From Deltaproteobacteria bacterium (lineage in GTDB: Bacteria; Desulfobacterota; Binatia; HRBIN30; JACQVA1): a DNA stretch of 64,000 nucleotides. The translations under genes were made by a program, and so were the position numbers. The stretch's first letter is position 1; each line of letters starts with the position of its first letter. The notes beneath the pieces were generated by a model that was given only the letters and a program-made list of their open reading frames with translations, searched no databases and was not told the DNA's origin. Location of the stretch: contig JACOST010000004.1 in NCBI GenBank assembly GCA_016178705.1, forward strand, positions 1-64,000, in the 5' to 3' direction. Shown here piece after piece: positions 55,576-64,000 of the stretch.

Positions 55576-56975
55576 ACCTCGCCGACCCACGCCCAGTCGT
55601 GCCGGTCGACGCCGCCGAGCGTGACCAGCAGGACGACGTACAGCGGCACTACAGCGACCGCCTGTGCACTCGGCGTCATAAGCAAGCGCACTCCGACCGC
55701 CGTCGCCGCGATGGCAATCAGAGGACGAATCGCCTCGCGACAACACACACGCAAAATCGCCTGCGTCTGCGGGACCACGCTGAAGAGGACGAAGCTGCTC
55801 GCACCGCTCACCAACGTCGCGGCCGCGGCCCCGGTCGCACCCCAGCGCGGGATCCAGAGCAGGTTGAGCAGCAGGTTGAGCGCCACCGCCGCCGCACTCA
55901 CCACCGCCATGACGCGTTGCTGGCGGTTGACCACCATGAGGTTGATGTACACCGCACCGGTGAACGAAAAGAACATCCACCACGCCAGCAGGGCCAGAGC
56001 GGTCGCCCCTTCCGCGTACGCCGCGCCGTACAACACGCGGATGATTTGAGCACGCTCCAGCGTCAGAAGCAGTGCGATCGGCAGCACCAATGCAATCAGG
56101 TAGCGCACCGTGACCCGATAGATCTGCTGAAAACGCTCCGGAGCCGAACGCTCGGTTGCAGCGAGCAGTGGAAATAACGTTACCATCACCGACTCTGGGA
56201 TCAGACTGAGCGCTTCCGTCACTTTCACCGCCACGGCGTATTGCCCTACGTCCGCCGTGCCGCGCAGCCAATACAGCAGCACTTGGTCGATCCGCATGCT
56301 GATCAGAAACAGCAGGATGACCGCGCCCAACTCCCACGATTCGCGCCACAGGTAGCGCAGCAGTATAGGGTCCGGGCGCCACACCACCGCCATCTTCGGC
56401 AGCGCGACCCACAGGATCAACGCGACCGTCAACACGCCGGTAATGAGAGCGGATACAAACACCGCCGGCAGCCGGCCGCCGAGCGAGATCACCACCGCCG
56501 CCGACGCCACGAACACGATCTGTCCGGGGAGCGTCAGGAGGTAGGTGTAGTGCATCTCGAAGCGCGACTGGAAAAATCCGCGCACCAGAATCTCGATCGA
56601 TAACGGTAGACCGATAGCCGTCAGCAGGATGCAGAGCTGCGTCAGCGCCGGAAGGTTCAGCAGCCACGCCACCACCACCGCCACCGTCGCAGCCAGCAAG
56701 GACAGAACGCCTCGAATGACAAATCCCGTTCCAATCAACTCGCCGGCGCGTTCAGGTTGGCGCGAAATCTCGCGCGTGATCACGCGCTCGAAGCCGAGAT
56801 CGACGATGAAGCCGAAGATGAACATGTATGCGACGACGAACGCATAGGTGCCGAATTCTTCCTCGCCCAAGCCCCGCGCCAGCACGATGGTGGTCACGAA
56901 GTGCAGCAGCCGCTGCGCCGCGCCGCCGATGACGACGACGAGGGTATTCGACACCAAACGACGCGACGTCGTCAC
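55548..56975 (-). CDS. Wzx-like polysaccharide flippase (MOP superfamily)
   Basis: A 475-residue protein with 14 predicted membrane segments. The N-terminus VSNTLVVVIGGAAQRLLHFVTTIVLARGLGEEEFGTYAF is the polysacc_synt pattern. Members flip lipid-linked oligosaccharide units across the inner membrane. GTG 56975 overlaps the upstream methyltransferase stop as GTGA; a longer frame to 57086 is a shadow. It indicates a Wzx/Wzy-type or O-unit pathway, but no Wzy was recognised. Confidence 0.85.
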   Translation of the reverse strand: MTTSRRLVSNTLVVVIGGAAQRLLHFVTTIVLARGLGEEEFGTYAFVVAYMFIFGFIVDLGFERVITREISRQPERAGELIGTGFVIRGVLSLLAATVAVVVAWLLNLPALTQLCILLTAIGLPLSIEILVRGFFQSRFEMHYTYLLTLPGQIVFVASAAVVISLGGRLPAVFVSALITGVLTVALILWVALPKMAVVWRPDPILLRYLWRESWELGAVILLFLISMRIDQVLLYWLRGTADVGQYAVAVKVTEALSLIPESVMVTLFPLLAATERSAPERFQQIYRVTVRYLIALVLPIALLLTLERAQIIRVLYGAAYAEGATALALLAWWMFFSFTGAVYINLMVVNRQQRVMAVVSAAAVALNLLLNLLWIPRWGATGAAAATLVSGASSFVLFSVVPQTQAILRVCCREAIRPLIAIAATAVGVRLLMTPSAQAVAVVPLYVVLLVTLGGVDRHDWAWVGEVWHPTQPRR

Positions 56976-57811
56976 GCGGGGCCTCCGGCCTTCTCCGCCA
57001 CCACCAGGATCTCCGCCGCCGTCAGCCACGGCGACACTCGTGGCAGCAAGCGTGCCGCCCAACCGCGCCAGCCGTTCAGCTTCCACCCACGATTGGGCGG
57101 TACGTGCAAATGCAGTGCTCCGTCGCGTTGCTCGAAGCGGATGCCGAGCATGTTGAGGTCGGCCACCAGACCGACGCTGCGCGGCGGCTTCAGATCGTGC
57201 GGGTGCCAGCTCAGTGGACGAAATCCGCTTCGCTCCAGCGCCGCGAGGATCTCGTGCCGCTGGAAGCGATACTCGACGAAATAGTACCCGCGACCAGCCC
57301 AGGGCGTGTTGTAGCGACGATACAGATGATTCACGACGAATCGCCGCACCAGATTGTCATAGGGAACCGACACCAATAGCCGACCGCCCGGACGCAAGAC
57401 TCGAGCGAACTCGCGCAGCGCGTCGTCGGGCCCTGCTTCGTTGTGCTCGACGACACCGAGCGATACCACAGCCGCCAGCGATGCCGATCGAAACGGCAAC
57501 GTCGCGATGACGGCTCGCACCAACGGAACCGCCGGAGCCTGGCGATGAATCTGTTGCAGCACCGGCTCGAACAGATCCACACCGATCATACGCCGACCGC
57601 GCTGGTGGAGTCGGAGCAGCCATCGTCCACCGCCACAGCCCGCGTCAATCACCGGGCCGTCGCTTGGCACTTCGATGTCGAAGACCGCCGCCGACGCCGC
57701 ATCATCGGCCAGCGCCAGGTAGGCGTCGTAGTCGGTGATGTCGCCTTCACGGCTGAAGATGAGATTCGGCTCGTGACCCGGGTAGAACGGAACGTAGATC
57801 GCAAAGGGCAT
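56972..57811 (-). CDS. SAM-dependent methyltransferase (glycan locus, first copy)
   Basis: A 279-residue class I methyltransferase. VIDAGCGGGRWLLRL is motif I, MIGVDLFEPVLQQ motif II, ATLPFRSASLAAVVSLGVVEH motif IV, EFARVLRPGGRLLVSVPY motif VI. Similar in layout to the protein at 59709-60527 (both have EAGPDDALREFARVLRPGG-like or EGPQRALRELWRVLRPGG-like segments). Probably methylates a sugar of the exported glycan. Confidence 0.85.
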   Translation of the reverse strand: MPFAIYVPFYPGHEPNLIFSREGDITDYDAYLALADDAASAAVFDIEVPSDGPVIDAGCGGGRWLLRLHQRGRRMIGVDLFEPVLQQIHRQAPAVPLVRAVIATLPFRSASLAAVVSLGVVEHNEAGPDDALREFARVLRPGGRLLVSVPYDNLVRRFVVNHLYRRYNTPWAGRGYYFVEYRFQRHEILAALERSGFRPLSWHPHDLKPPRSVGLVADLNMLGIRFEQRDGALHLHVPPNRGWKLNGWRGWAARLLPRVSPWLTAAEILVVAEKAGGPA

Positions 57812-57823
57812 CGCCCGTGTGAC

Positions 57824-58762
57824 CTACTGCAGCTTGAGCGCGCGCAGCGGCAAGCGGCCGAGTACGCCGTCGATGAACCCGCGCAGCAGCCACAGGTAGG
57901 GCTTGATGCGTTCGCCGCGCGCCAGCCCCGAGACGATCAACCGCGTCAGCTCTACGAAGAACAGCGTGCAATACTGCGCCCGCTGCCGTAGCGAGCCATG
58001 CTTGCGGGCGAAGAAGATGCCATTGCGACCGAGGAAGTACAGCACCGGAAACGGGATCGGTCTTCCCGGGTGCGCGGCACCAAACCCCTTGTGGTAGATG
58101 ATCGCCGCCCCATTGAACACGATGCGGAACCCGGCCGCGTGCGCACGGACACACCAGTCGACGTCCTCGTGATAGCCAAAGAAGCCCTCGTCAAATCCGC
58201 CGACCGCGTCGATCGCCGCGCGACTCATCATGATGCCGTTGCCAATCACCCAATCGACATCGCGCACGCCCGCCCACGCCGATCCGTCCGGTTGACCCTG
58301 CCCTGCGACGCGAACCAGCTCTTTGCCGTATGTCAGTTCGCCGTAGGCACCCCAAACTTCAGCGGGATTCTCCAGTCGCAAATTCTTCGCACCAGCCGCG
58401 CCGATGCCTGGCGTTGCGCGTGCCACGCGCACCAGTTCGGTTACCAACTCCGGATGCATCTCGGTGTCGTTGTTCAACAGCAAGACGTACTCCGCGCCGT
58501 TCGCCAGCGCGTCGCGCATGCCGCGGTTGTTGCCGCCGCAAAATCCAAGATTCTTTTCCATCACCAACACGCGCTGCTGCGGAAAGCGTTCGCGCAGGGC
58601 ATCGACGCTGCCGTCGGCCGACGCGTTGTCCACCACAGTGGCAACGTAGTTCGGATACGTCAGCCGCGGCAGGGTCGCGACGCAGTTCAAGACATCCTCG
58701 CGGCCGTTCCAGTTGAGGATGACGATGGCGACCTTAGGCGCGTCCACAGCCGCTTCCGTCAT
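57824..58762 (-). CDS. GT2 glycosyltransferase (WbbL-like)
   Basis: A 312-residue cytosolic GT-A enzyme. VAIVILNWNGREDVLNC opens the fold, VVDNASADGSVDAL and NLGFCGGNNRGMRDAL bind nucleotide, LLLNNDTEM provides the DXD-like metal site and FFGYHEDVDWCVRAH the catalytic acidic residues. Resembles rhamnosyltransferases such as WbbL. 12 nt before the methyltransferase. Confidence 0.88.
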   Translation of the reverse strand: MTEAAVDAPKVAIVILNWNGREDVLNCVATLPRLTYPNYVATVVDNASADGSVDALRERFPQQRVLVMEKNLGFCGGNNRGMRDALANGAEYVLLLNNDTEMHPELVTELVRVARATPGIGAAGAKNLRLENPAEVWGAYGELTYGKELVRVAGQGQPDGSAWAGVRDVDWVIGNGIMMSRAAIDAVGGFDEGFFGYHEDVDWCVRAHAAGFRIVFNGAAIIYHKGFGAAHPGRPIPFPVLYFLGRNGIFFARKHGSLRQRAQYCTLFFVELTRLIVSGLARGERIKPYLWLLRGFIDGVLGRLPLRALKLQ

Positions 58763-59712
58763 GCCGCGAGCGGCGTCTGCTTCGCGCCACTGGACCCGAC
58801 CAAGCCGAGTTCCGCCAAGGGCACCGGCCGGCCGACGAGGCCGTCTCGCAACCCGCGCAAGCGCAGGCGATAGCCGTCGAGTTCACCCATGCGCCAGCGA
58901 TAGAGGGCTTCCTTGATCAGGCTGCCCGCGGTGTAGACGGCAAACGTCAATGCCTCGAACGGCGTGGCGTTCTTGCGAACGAACAGCACACTGTTGCGCG
59001 CCACCAAATAAGTGATCGGACTCCGGTAGCCGCCGCCTGTCGACGCATGCATGCGATGCAACACGACAGCCGAGGGAGTGTATCGAATACGCCAGCCCAG
59101 GCGCCGCGCTCGGGTACACCAGTCGACATCCTCGTGATAGGCGAAGAACCGTTCATCGAAAAACCCGACCGCTTCAAGTGCGGCGCGGCGCAGCAACATC
59201 GCCCCGCCCGACACGCTGTCGACATCGCGCGCGACGTTGAACTTCGTCACATCCGGCTCCAACCAGCCTTCGACGCGCACGAGCGAACCATGGAAAGTCA
59301 CCACCCCATAGGCGGCGTGAATGCGGGGCGGCGATTCGTCGGTCAACGTTTTCGCCCCCGACGCGCCAATGCGAGGGTCTTCGTCGAGCGGTCGCAGCAT
59401 CTCGGCGAGCAGCCCGGGGTCGGCCACCGCATCATTGTTGAGCAACAGGATCGCCTCCGCGCCGGCAGCGAGGGCAAAGCGGATGCCCTCGTTGCAGCCG
59501 CCGGCAAATCCGCGATTGGATTCGAGCTGCAGCACCTTGACGCCCGGGCACGTCGCCTCCAGCGCCGGACGTGGATCGGGTCGCGAACCGTTATCGACCA
59601 CGATGACTTGCTCGGGCTGCCGCGTCAGGCGCTCCAGACTGCGCAGACACCGCAGCGTCAGGTCCAACTGATTCCACATGGGGATGACGACAGCCACGCG
59701 CACGAGAGTCAC
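58759..59712 (-). CDS. GT2 glycosyltransferase
   Basis: A 317-residue GT-A enzyme: VAVVIPMWNQLDLTLRCL, VVDNGSRPDPRPAL, NRGFAGGCNEGIRFAL, LLLNNDAVADPG and FFAYHEDVDWCTRARR. GTG 59712 overlaps the preceding methyltransferase stop (GTGA), and its own stop overlaps the next gene's ATG (58759-58762). Paralogous to the neighbouring GT2 genes. Confidence 0.87.
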   Translation of the reverse strand: MTLVRVAVVIPMWNQLDLTLRCLRSLERLTRQPEQVIVVDNGSRPDPRPALEATCPGVKVLQLESNRGFAGGCNEGIRFALAAGAEAILLLNNDAVADPGLLAEMLRPLDEDPRIGASGAKTLTDESPPRIHAAYGVVTFHGSLVRVEGWLEPDVTKFNVARDVDSVSGGAMLLRRAALEAVGFFDERFFAYHEDVDWCTRARRLGWRIRYTPSAVVLHRMHASTGGGYRSPITYLVARNSVLFVRKNATPFEALTFAVYTAGSLIKEALYRWRMGELDGYRLRLRGLRDGLVGRPVPLAELGLVGSSGAKQTPLAA

Positions 59713-60527
59713 TTGCGGGCATGCGCGATCGCCAGCACCCCGCCCGCCGTCCACCACGGCGAGAGCGGATCGAGGAGGCGGCGCACGAGACGACCGCGCA
59801 CGTTCATCTCCCAGTGCCGATGTCCGGGCGCGACATCCCACGCGCTGCTGCGGTAGCCAAAGAACGACGAGGAATCGACCCACAGCCCCTTACCCAACGG
59901 GAGGCGAAAATCATCGGCATGCATCGACGCGATTTCGAATCCGCACTCCGTAAGGAAGCCCCGCAGCTCGCGGGCGCTGAAGCGATACTCGGCGAATTGC
60001 AGATCCAGCCCCGAGCGTCGCTTCTGCCCATCCCGCAACCGCCGCAGATGGTTGATGAGCACGCGCCGGAAGTAGTTGTTGTACGGCACGGCGACGACCG
60101 CCACTCCGCCAGGACGCAGAACCCGCCACAGCTCCCGCAGCGCGCGCTGTGGCCCTTCCCGAAAGTGCTCGACGACCCCGAACGACAAGACCCCCGCCAG
60201 CGAGTTGTCGCGAAACGGCAACTCGAGCACATCGCTGGTCAGCAACGGAAGATCGGGAACCTCCGCCTGAGCACGAACCATCGCGGCGTGGGAGATATCC
60301 AACCCAACCACAGGAAAGCCAGCGCGTCGCAGGTAGATCACCCAGCGCGCCAAGCCGCAGCCGGTCTCGGCGATGACGCCGTCGTGCGGCAGGCTGCCGC
60401 GCACCACATCGAGCGTCGTTTCGTAGTCACACAGCGCGGTTTGCTCTTCGACCGAGTCGGCGTTGCGGTACCAGAATTCTTGGCTCGGATCGATTCCCAA
60501 GCTGACGTTGTAGTACGTAAAGCTCAT
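59709..60527 (-). CDS. SAM-dependent methyltransferase (glycan locus, second copy)
   Basis: A 272-residue class I methyltransferase. VIAETGCGLARWVIYLRR is motif I, VVGLDISHAAMVRAQ motif II, LELPFRDNSLAGVLSFGVVEHF motif IV, ELWRVLRPGGVAVVAVPY motif VI. ATG 60527 overlaps the GT2 stop by 4 nt (ATGA). The longer frame to 60638 is a shadow. See the similar enzyme at 56972-57811. Confidence 0.85.
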   Translation of the reverse strand: MSFTYYNVSLGIDPSQEFWYRNADSVEEQTALCDYETTLDVVRGSLPHDGVIAETGCGLARWVIYLRRAGFPVVGLDISHAAMVRAQAEVPDLPLLTSDVLELPFRDNSLAGVLSFGVVEHFREGPQRALRELWRVLRPGGVAVVAVPYNNYFRRVLINHLRRLRDGQKRRSGLDLQFAEYRFSARELRGFLTECGFEIASMHADDFRLPLGKGLWVDSSSFFGYRSSAWDVAPGHRHWEMNVRGRLVRRLLDPLSPWWTAGGVLAIAHARK

Positions 60528-61465
60528 CGTACTTCCGGTTGGAAACCCAACTCTGTGAGGGGCATGGGCTGATCGCGCAGCGCATCGAGCATTCCGCGTA
60601 CCTTGAGCACCACGCCTTGCTGTTCGCCACTCCAGCATCGCCGCAGATACTGGAATGGCAGCGTTCCCAGTTGAAAGGCGATGAACCGAAGCGCCTCATG
60701 CCAGCGTGCATGCTTGCGTACGAACCGCACCATGTTGCGTCCAGCCAAGTATTGTCGCGGCGTCACGTACCCTTTGCCTCCCGAGCTGCGATGGCCCTTG
60801 TGCAATATCCGCGCAGCGGGAGCAAACACTACCCGCCACGATTGCTCGCGCGCTGTCGCGCACCAGTCAACATCCTCATGATAGGCGAAGAACGCTTCAT
60901 CGAAGAGGCCGATCTGTTCCAAGGCTTGCCGGCGCAGCAGCAAGGCCGTTCCCGGCACCCACTCGACGTCCCGCTGCTCGGCGAAGCGCTCGTCATCGCG
61001 CTCGTAGTAGCCGATCAATCGGACGAGACCCTGTCGGTACGTGACCTCACCGTACGCTACCCACACCAGGGCGGGATCTTCAAACGCCAACACCTTGATC
61101 CCAACCACCGCGATGCGAGAGTCGCTCTCCGCTGCCGCAACGGCAGCGGTCACGAAGTCTGGTTCGACGATGGTATCGTTGTTGAGGACAAATACGTAGT
61201 CGTGCCCGCGCTCGAGCGCGTAGCGGATGCCGACGTTATTGCCGCCGGCATAGCCGAGGTTACAATCGTTCTCGATGTAGGTCACTGTGGGGTACGCGGT
61301 AAGAATCGCGGTGCGCGGTGATGGCCGCGAGCCATTGTCGACAACCACGATTTCTGCCCGCGGATAGGTCACGTGCGTCAGACTCTCGAGGCACTCGAGC
61401 GTGTCGTCCGTACCGTTCCAGTTGAGCACGATCACGGCCACGCTCGGAGACTGCTCTGCTGTCAT
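60524..61465 (-). CDS. GT2 glycosyltransferase
   Basis: A 313-residue GT-A enzyme: VAVIVLNWNGTDDTLECL, VVDNGSRPSPRTA, NLGYAGGNNVGIRYAL, FVLNNDTIVEPD (metal site), FFAYHEDVDWCATARE (catalytic). ATGA overlap with the upstream GT4 gene and ATGA overlap with the downstream methyltransferase. Confidence 0.88.
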   Translation of the reverse strand: MTAEQSPSVAVIVLNWNGTDDTLECLESLTHVTYPRAEIVVVDNGSRPSPRTAILTAYPTVTYIENDCNLGYAGGNNVGIRYALERGHDYVFVLNNDTIVEPDFVTAAVAAAESDSRIAVVGIKVLAFEDPALVWVAYGEVTYRQGLVRLIGYYERDDERFAEQRDVEWVPGTALLLRRQALEQIGLFDEAFFAYHEDVDWCATAREQSWRVVFAPAARILHKGHRSSGGKGYVTPRQYLAGRNMVRFVRKHARWHEALRFIAFQLGTLPFQYLRRCWSGEQQGVVLKVRGMLDALRDQPMPLTELGFQPEVR

Positions 61466-62562
61466 GCGGATTCATCCATAACGGTCCGATACACATCCCA
61501 CGTCGCTCTGGCCGTGTGCTCCCAGCGGAATTTTCCCGCGCGATCGAGGCCGCGCTGGCGCCATTGAGCGCGGCGTTCGTCGTTCGCCGCCAGCAGATCG
61601 AGCGCGGCCCGAATGGCCACCGAGTCGAGGCGATCGAGGAGCAGCCCGACGCCATTGACGAGTTCGACCGCCGCGCTGTTTCCGCCCGCCACTACCACAC
61701 ACCCACACGCCATCGCTTCAAGCAAGGACAACCCGAACCCTTCATACGCCGACGGACTGACCAGCGCGAGCGCGTGGCGATACAGCGTCGCCAGCTCAGA
61801 ATCCGAAACCGTTCCGAGATAGCGCACACGTGACGGCGGACGATCGACAAAGGCTGGCCGGTAGCCGGGACGCACGCGTCCCGCAATCACGAGCTGCCAG
61901 TCGGCGGGTCCACCCCAGCTCACAAACGCATCGACCAAGGCTTCCACGTTCTTCCGTGGTTGGATCGTGCCGGCGTACAAGATGTAGCGGGGAGGCAGCT
62001 GCAATCGGCGAACCGTCGCGGCATCGTCCGCCCCGCGCGTTGGGTGGAACTCCGTCGTCACACCGAGCGGGACGGCGACGACACGATCGCCCGGCAGGCT
62101 AAAGTGGTTCGCGATATCTTGGCGAGCATGCGCGCTGTCGGCAATCACGCGCGCGGCGTGCCGGATCGTTCGCGGCAGCTCCCATCGTTGGTGCAGGCGC
62201 TGCAGCCAGGCGAAGCTCGCCGGGCAGTGGTACACCGCCAGATCGTGAATCGTCACCACTTGGCGACACTCCATCCGACCGGGCAGAACGCCCTTTGTCC
62301 CGTGATAGAGATCTGGACGATGGCGGCGCACCAGACGGGGGATCACGACATGATCCCACAACGGTTGCGCGAACGAGGCAGGCAGCGGCGCATGAATCAC
62401 GGTCACGTTGCCGCCGCTGACATTGATCGTCGTGGGCGCGTCGGTAAAGACCAGGATCTTAAGCTCCGCTTGGGCGAGCGCCGCCAGAGCACGCACCAGC
62501 TCGCGGGCATAGGTTGCGGGGCCGCCGAGCACCCCGAGCACCGCACCGATCGCAACCCGCAT
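61462..62562 (-). CDS. GT4 glycosyltransferase
   Basis: A 366-residue GT-B enzyme. VAIGAVLGVLGGPATYARELV opens the N-domain with a glycine-rich loop. YAGTIQPRKNVEALVDAF starts the C-domain and SAYEGFGLSLLEAMACG is the E-x7-E nucleotide-sugar motif. ATG 62562 is 7 nt after the next gene's stop. The longer frame to 62667 is a shadow. Confidence 0.88.
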   Translation of the reverse strand: MRVAIGAVLGVLGGPATYARELVRALAALAQAELKILVFTDAPTTINVSGGNVTVIHAPLPASFAQPLWDHVVIPRLVRRHRPDLYHGTKGVLPGRMECRQVVTIHDLAVYHCPASFAWLQRLHQRWELPRTIRHAARVIADSAHARQDIANHFSLPGDRVVAVPLGVTTEFHPTRGADDAATVRRLQLPPRYILYAGTIQPRKNVEALVDAFVSWGGPADWQLVIAGRVRPGYRPAFVDRPPSRVRYLGTVSDSELATLYRHALALVSPSAYEGFGLSLLEAMACGCVVVAGGNSAAVELVNGVGLLLDRLDSVAIRAALDLLAANDERRAQWRQRGLDRAGKFRWEHTARATWDVYRTVMDESA

Positions 62563-62569
62563 TGCCGTA

Positions 62570-63496
62570 TCACAACGTCTGCGGCGCGGGCGTGGGTGCA
62601 CCGGTGCGGCCGCGCCATCCACCCCGCAGCCCACGTCCGAGCGCACGCACGATGTCGCCGCGGCCACGCAGTGCGTACCAGATCATGCTGCTGGCAATGA
62701 GCGCACTGTAGAGTGGCCAGAACCCTACCCAATCGACCAAGCCACCGTGCTTGCGCATCAAGTAGAGCAAATTGCGGCTCTTGAGTTCCGCACTCAGGGG
62801 AGTGAAGCCGCCCGCGAAGCCGCGCATTCCATCGTGTGCAGCAACTGCTGTGGGCACGCAGAGAATCTCGTACCCGGCGCGGCCGGCGCGCAAACAGAGG
62901 TCGACCTCTTCGTAGTAGGCAAAATACGCAGGATCGAACGCTCCGACCTCTTCGAGGCAACGGCGCGTCAGCAGCACCACGCATCCCAAAAGACCACTGA
63001 CCGCGTACGGTTCCGAGCGTACTCGCCGGTAACGCAACAGAGTGCGCGGCGCGCAGAGCAACGGGAGCACAATCCGTTCACCGCGCGACTGCTCGGCCCC
63101 GCTCTGCGCATCGATCACAACCGGCCCGAGTACGCCGGCGTTGGGATGCCTCTGGGCGGCGGCCAGCAAATGCGCTAGTGCGTCAGCCCGCAGTACGACA
63201 TCTTGCGTGAGCACGAGAACGAACCGCGCCCCGAGTTGCAGAGCCCTTTCGATCCCGGCGTTGTTGCCGCCGGCATAGCCGCGGTTCGCGGGCAACTCGA
63301 TGAGCTCAACATCGGCGACATTGCCGTAACGTTGGCGCAACCGCGCACGCTCCACTGCTTCGGAATCGTTGTCCACCAAGACGATCCGGTAGTCTACCAC
63401 CCGCTGCGCGCGCATGGACTCGATACAGCGGTCAGTCCCCTCGCCGCCGTTCCAACTCACGATGACTACACCGACCGCGGGAATGGTTGTCATCAC
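62570..63496 (-). CDS. GT2 glycosyltransferase
   Basis: A 308-residue GT-A enzyme: VGVVIVSWNGGEGTDRCI, LVDNDSEAVERAR, NRGYAGGNNAGIERAL, LVLTQDVVLRAD, FAYYEEVDLCLRAGRA. Here the DXD-like site is QDV and the later acidic motif EEVDL rather than EDVDW, so it is the most divergent of the four GT2 proteins. ATG 63496 or 63493. Overlaps the next gene's stop by 4 nt. Confidence 0.85.
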   Translation of the reverse strand: MMTTIPAVGVVIVSWNGGEGTDRCIESMRAQRVVDYRIVLVDNDSEAVERARLRQRYGNVADVELIELPANRGYAGGNNAGIERALQLGARFVLVLTQDVVLRADALAHLLAAAQRHPNAGVLGPVVIDAQSGAEQSRGERIVLPLLCAPRTLLRYRRVRSEPYAVSGLLGCVVLLTRRCLEEVGAFDPAYFAYYEEVDLCLRAGRAGYEILCVPTAVAAHDGMRGFAGGFTPLSAELKSRNLLYLMRKHGGLVDWVGFWPLYSALIASSMIWYALRGRGDIVRALGRGLRGGWRGRTGAPTPAPQTL

Positions 63497-64000
63497 TGCG
63501 CCGCGGCGAGCGCATCGGCGAACACCGTCACCAGTCGGTCGCCTTGTTGCGCGGGACTGAAGCGGTCATGCATCAGCGTTTGCGCGTGGCGCGCCATCCG
63601 TTCGCGTTGCGCCTGATCGGCCGCCAGACCACGGATCGCCTCGGCTAGCGCGGCAGCATTGCCGGCTGGAGTCAGACGGATCGTCTCGCCATCGACGAAT
63701 ACCTCTCTGATCGCCGGCGAGTCGGCGCTGATGATTGCGCAACCGACGCTGGCGGCCTGATAGACTTTGTTGGGTATCACCATCTGCGCCTTGGCGGAGG
63801 TGCCGAAGATGCCCAACACGATATCGGCATCGGCAAGCTCATCAGCCAACCGCTCATACCGAACCCATTCGATGAACTCGACTGAATCGAGCCGCAACTG
63901 CCTGGCCAGCGCAAGACACGCGGCGCGCTCCGGTCCTGCACCGATGATTCGAAACGTGATGCGCGGCTGGTCGCGGAGCCGTTCGGCGGCCCGCACTATC
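63493..64000 (-). CDS. GT4 glycosyltransferase, C-terminal part (runs off the right edge)
   Basis: Only the C-terminal GT-B domain (about 168 residues) is in the window. ITFRIIGAGPERAACLALARQL and IEWVRYERLADELADADIVLG are the typical end of the nucleotide-binding domain; FGTSAKAQMVIPNKVYQAASVGCAIISAD has the usual K-x-x-E-like replacement with lysine-valine-tyrosine. The start codon lies beyond base 64000. It is the most upstream gene seen in the minus-strand glycan operon. Confidence 0.82.
   Translation of the reverse strand, partial: IVRAAERLRDQPRITFRIIGAGPERAACLALARQLRLDSVEFIEWVRYERLADELADADIVLGIFGTSAKAQMVIPNKVYQAASVGCAIISADSPAIREVFVDGETIRLTPAGNAAALAEAIRGLAADQAQRERMARHAQTLMHDRFSPAQQGDRLVTVFADALAAAQ

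Noticed and set aside
54085-56667. The GT-C-like frame extended to an 860-residue protein
   Set aside because: The added N-terminal half overlaps the Wzx-like flippase, whose frame has clear membrane segments and family motifs; the extension reads as Arg/Gly noise.

Overview
The window looks like a chromosomal segment of an uncultured, GC-rich (roughly 60-65 % by eye), diderm bacterium. LpxD and an outer-membrane beta-barrel protein show an outer membrane. Several secreted proteins combine very long Thr-Pro linkers with dockerin-like EF-hands of the 'CVGDCDG...VTVDEL' style, a combination I associate with environmental Desulfobacterota-like lineages, especially Candidatus Binatota. That lineage call is inference.

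Region 1 (1-6.7 kb) is the most mobile part. It holds a row of same-strand genes, each followed by an attC-like site: imperfect palindromes with R''/R' core boxes and a few unpaired (extrahelical) bases on one arm. I read it as an integron cassette array without the integrase in view. Cargo: a trypsin-like protease, an Mrr-like nuclease, an NAD-dependent epimerase, a GT39-like membrane protein, a VOC/glyoxalase protein and an APH-type kinase. Region 2 (6.7-11.8 kb) is a scar zone: a frameshifted DUF6506-like gene, an amidohydrolase joined in frame to an epimerase, a duplicated amidohydrolase fragment, an MFS transporter, a truncated APH gene and two palindromic repeats.

Region 3 (11.8-29.3 kb) is core metabolism: a small membrane protein with a four-cluster ferredoxin, hisI-hisG, lpxD, DUF177(yceD)-rpmF-fabG-acpP-glyA, nadB, a lytic transglycosylase, pgsA, an SxtJ-like protein, a GT39-like protein, rfbD, a lipoprotein, aspS and hisS. 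Region 4 (29.4-39.3 kb) is a block of secreted proteins: a 1478-residue modular protein, a YVTN beta-propeller protein and a 608-residue protein, all three with Thr-Pro tracts and dockerin-like EF-hands, plus two smaller exported proteins. Region 5 (39.5-44.3 kb) has a LytS/LytTR two-component pair, a small exported Cys/His protein, a lipoprotein with two CX4CH motifs, and a beta-barrel protein with an N-terminal CXXCH motif.

Region 6 (44.4-64 kb) is a cell-surface glycan locus: acyltransferases, SGNH hydrolases, YfhO-like and GT-C-like membrane proteins, a radical SAM enzyme, a Wzx-like flippase, methyltransferases and a tightly packed series of GT2 and GT4 glycosyltransferases, most on the minus strand with 4-nt stop/start overlaps. 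No rRNA, tRNA, CRISPR array, insertion sequence or replication origin was recognised.
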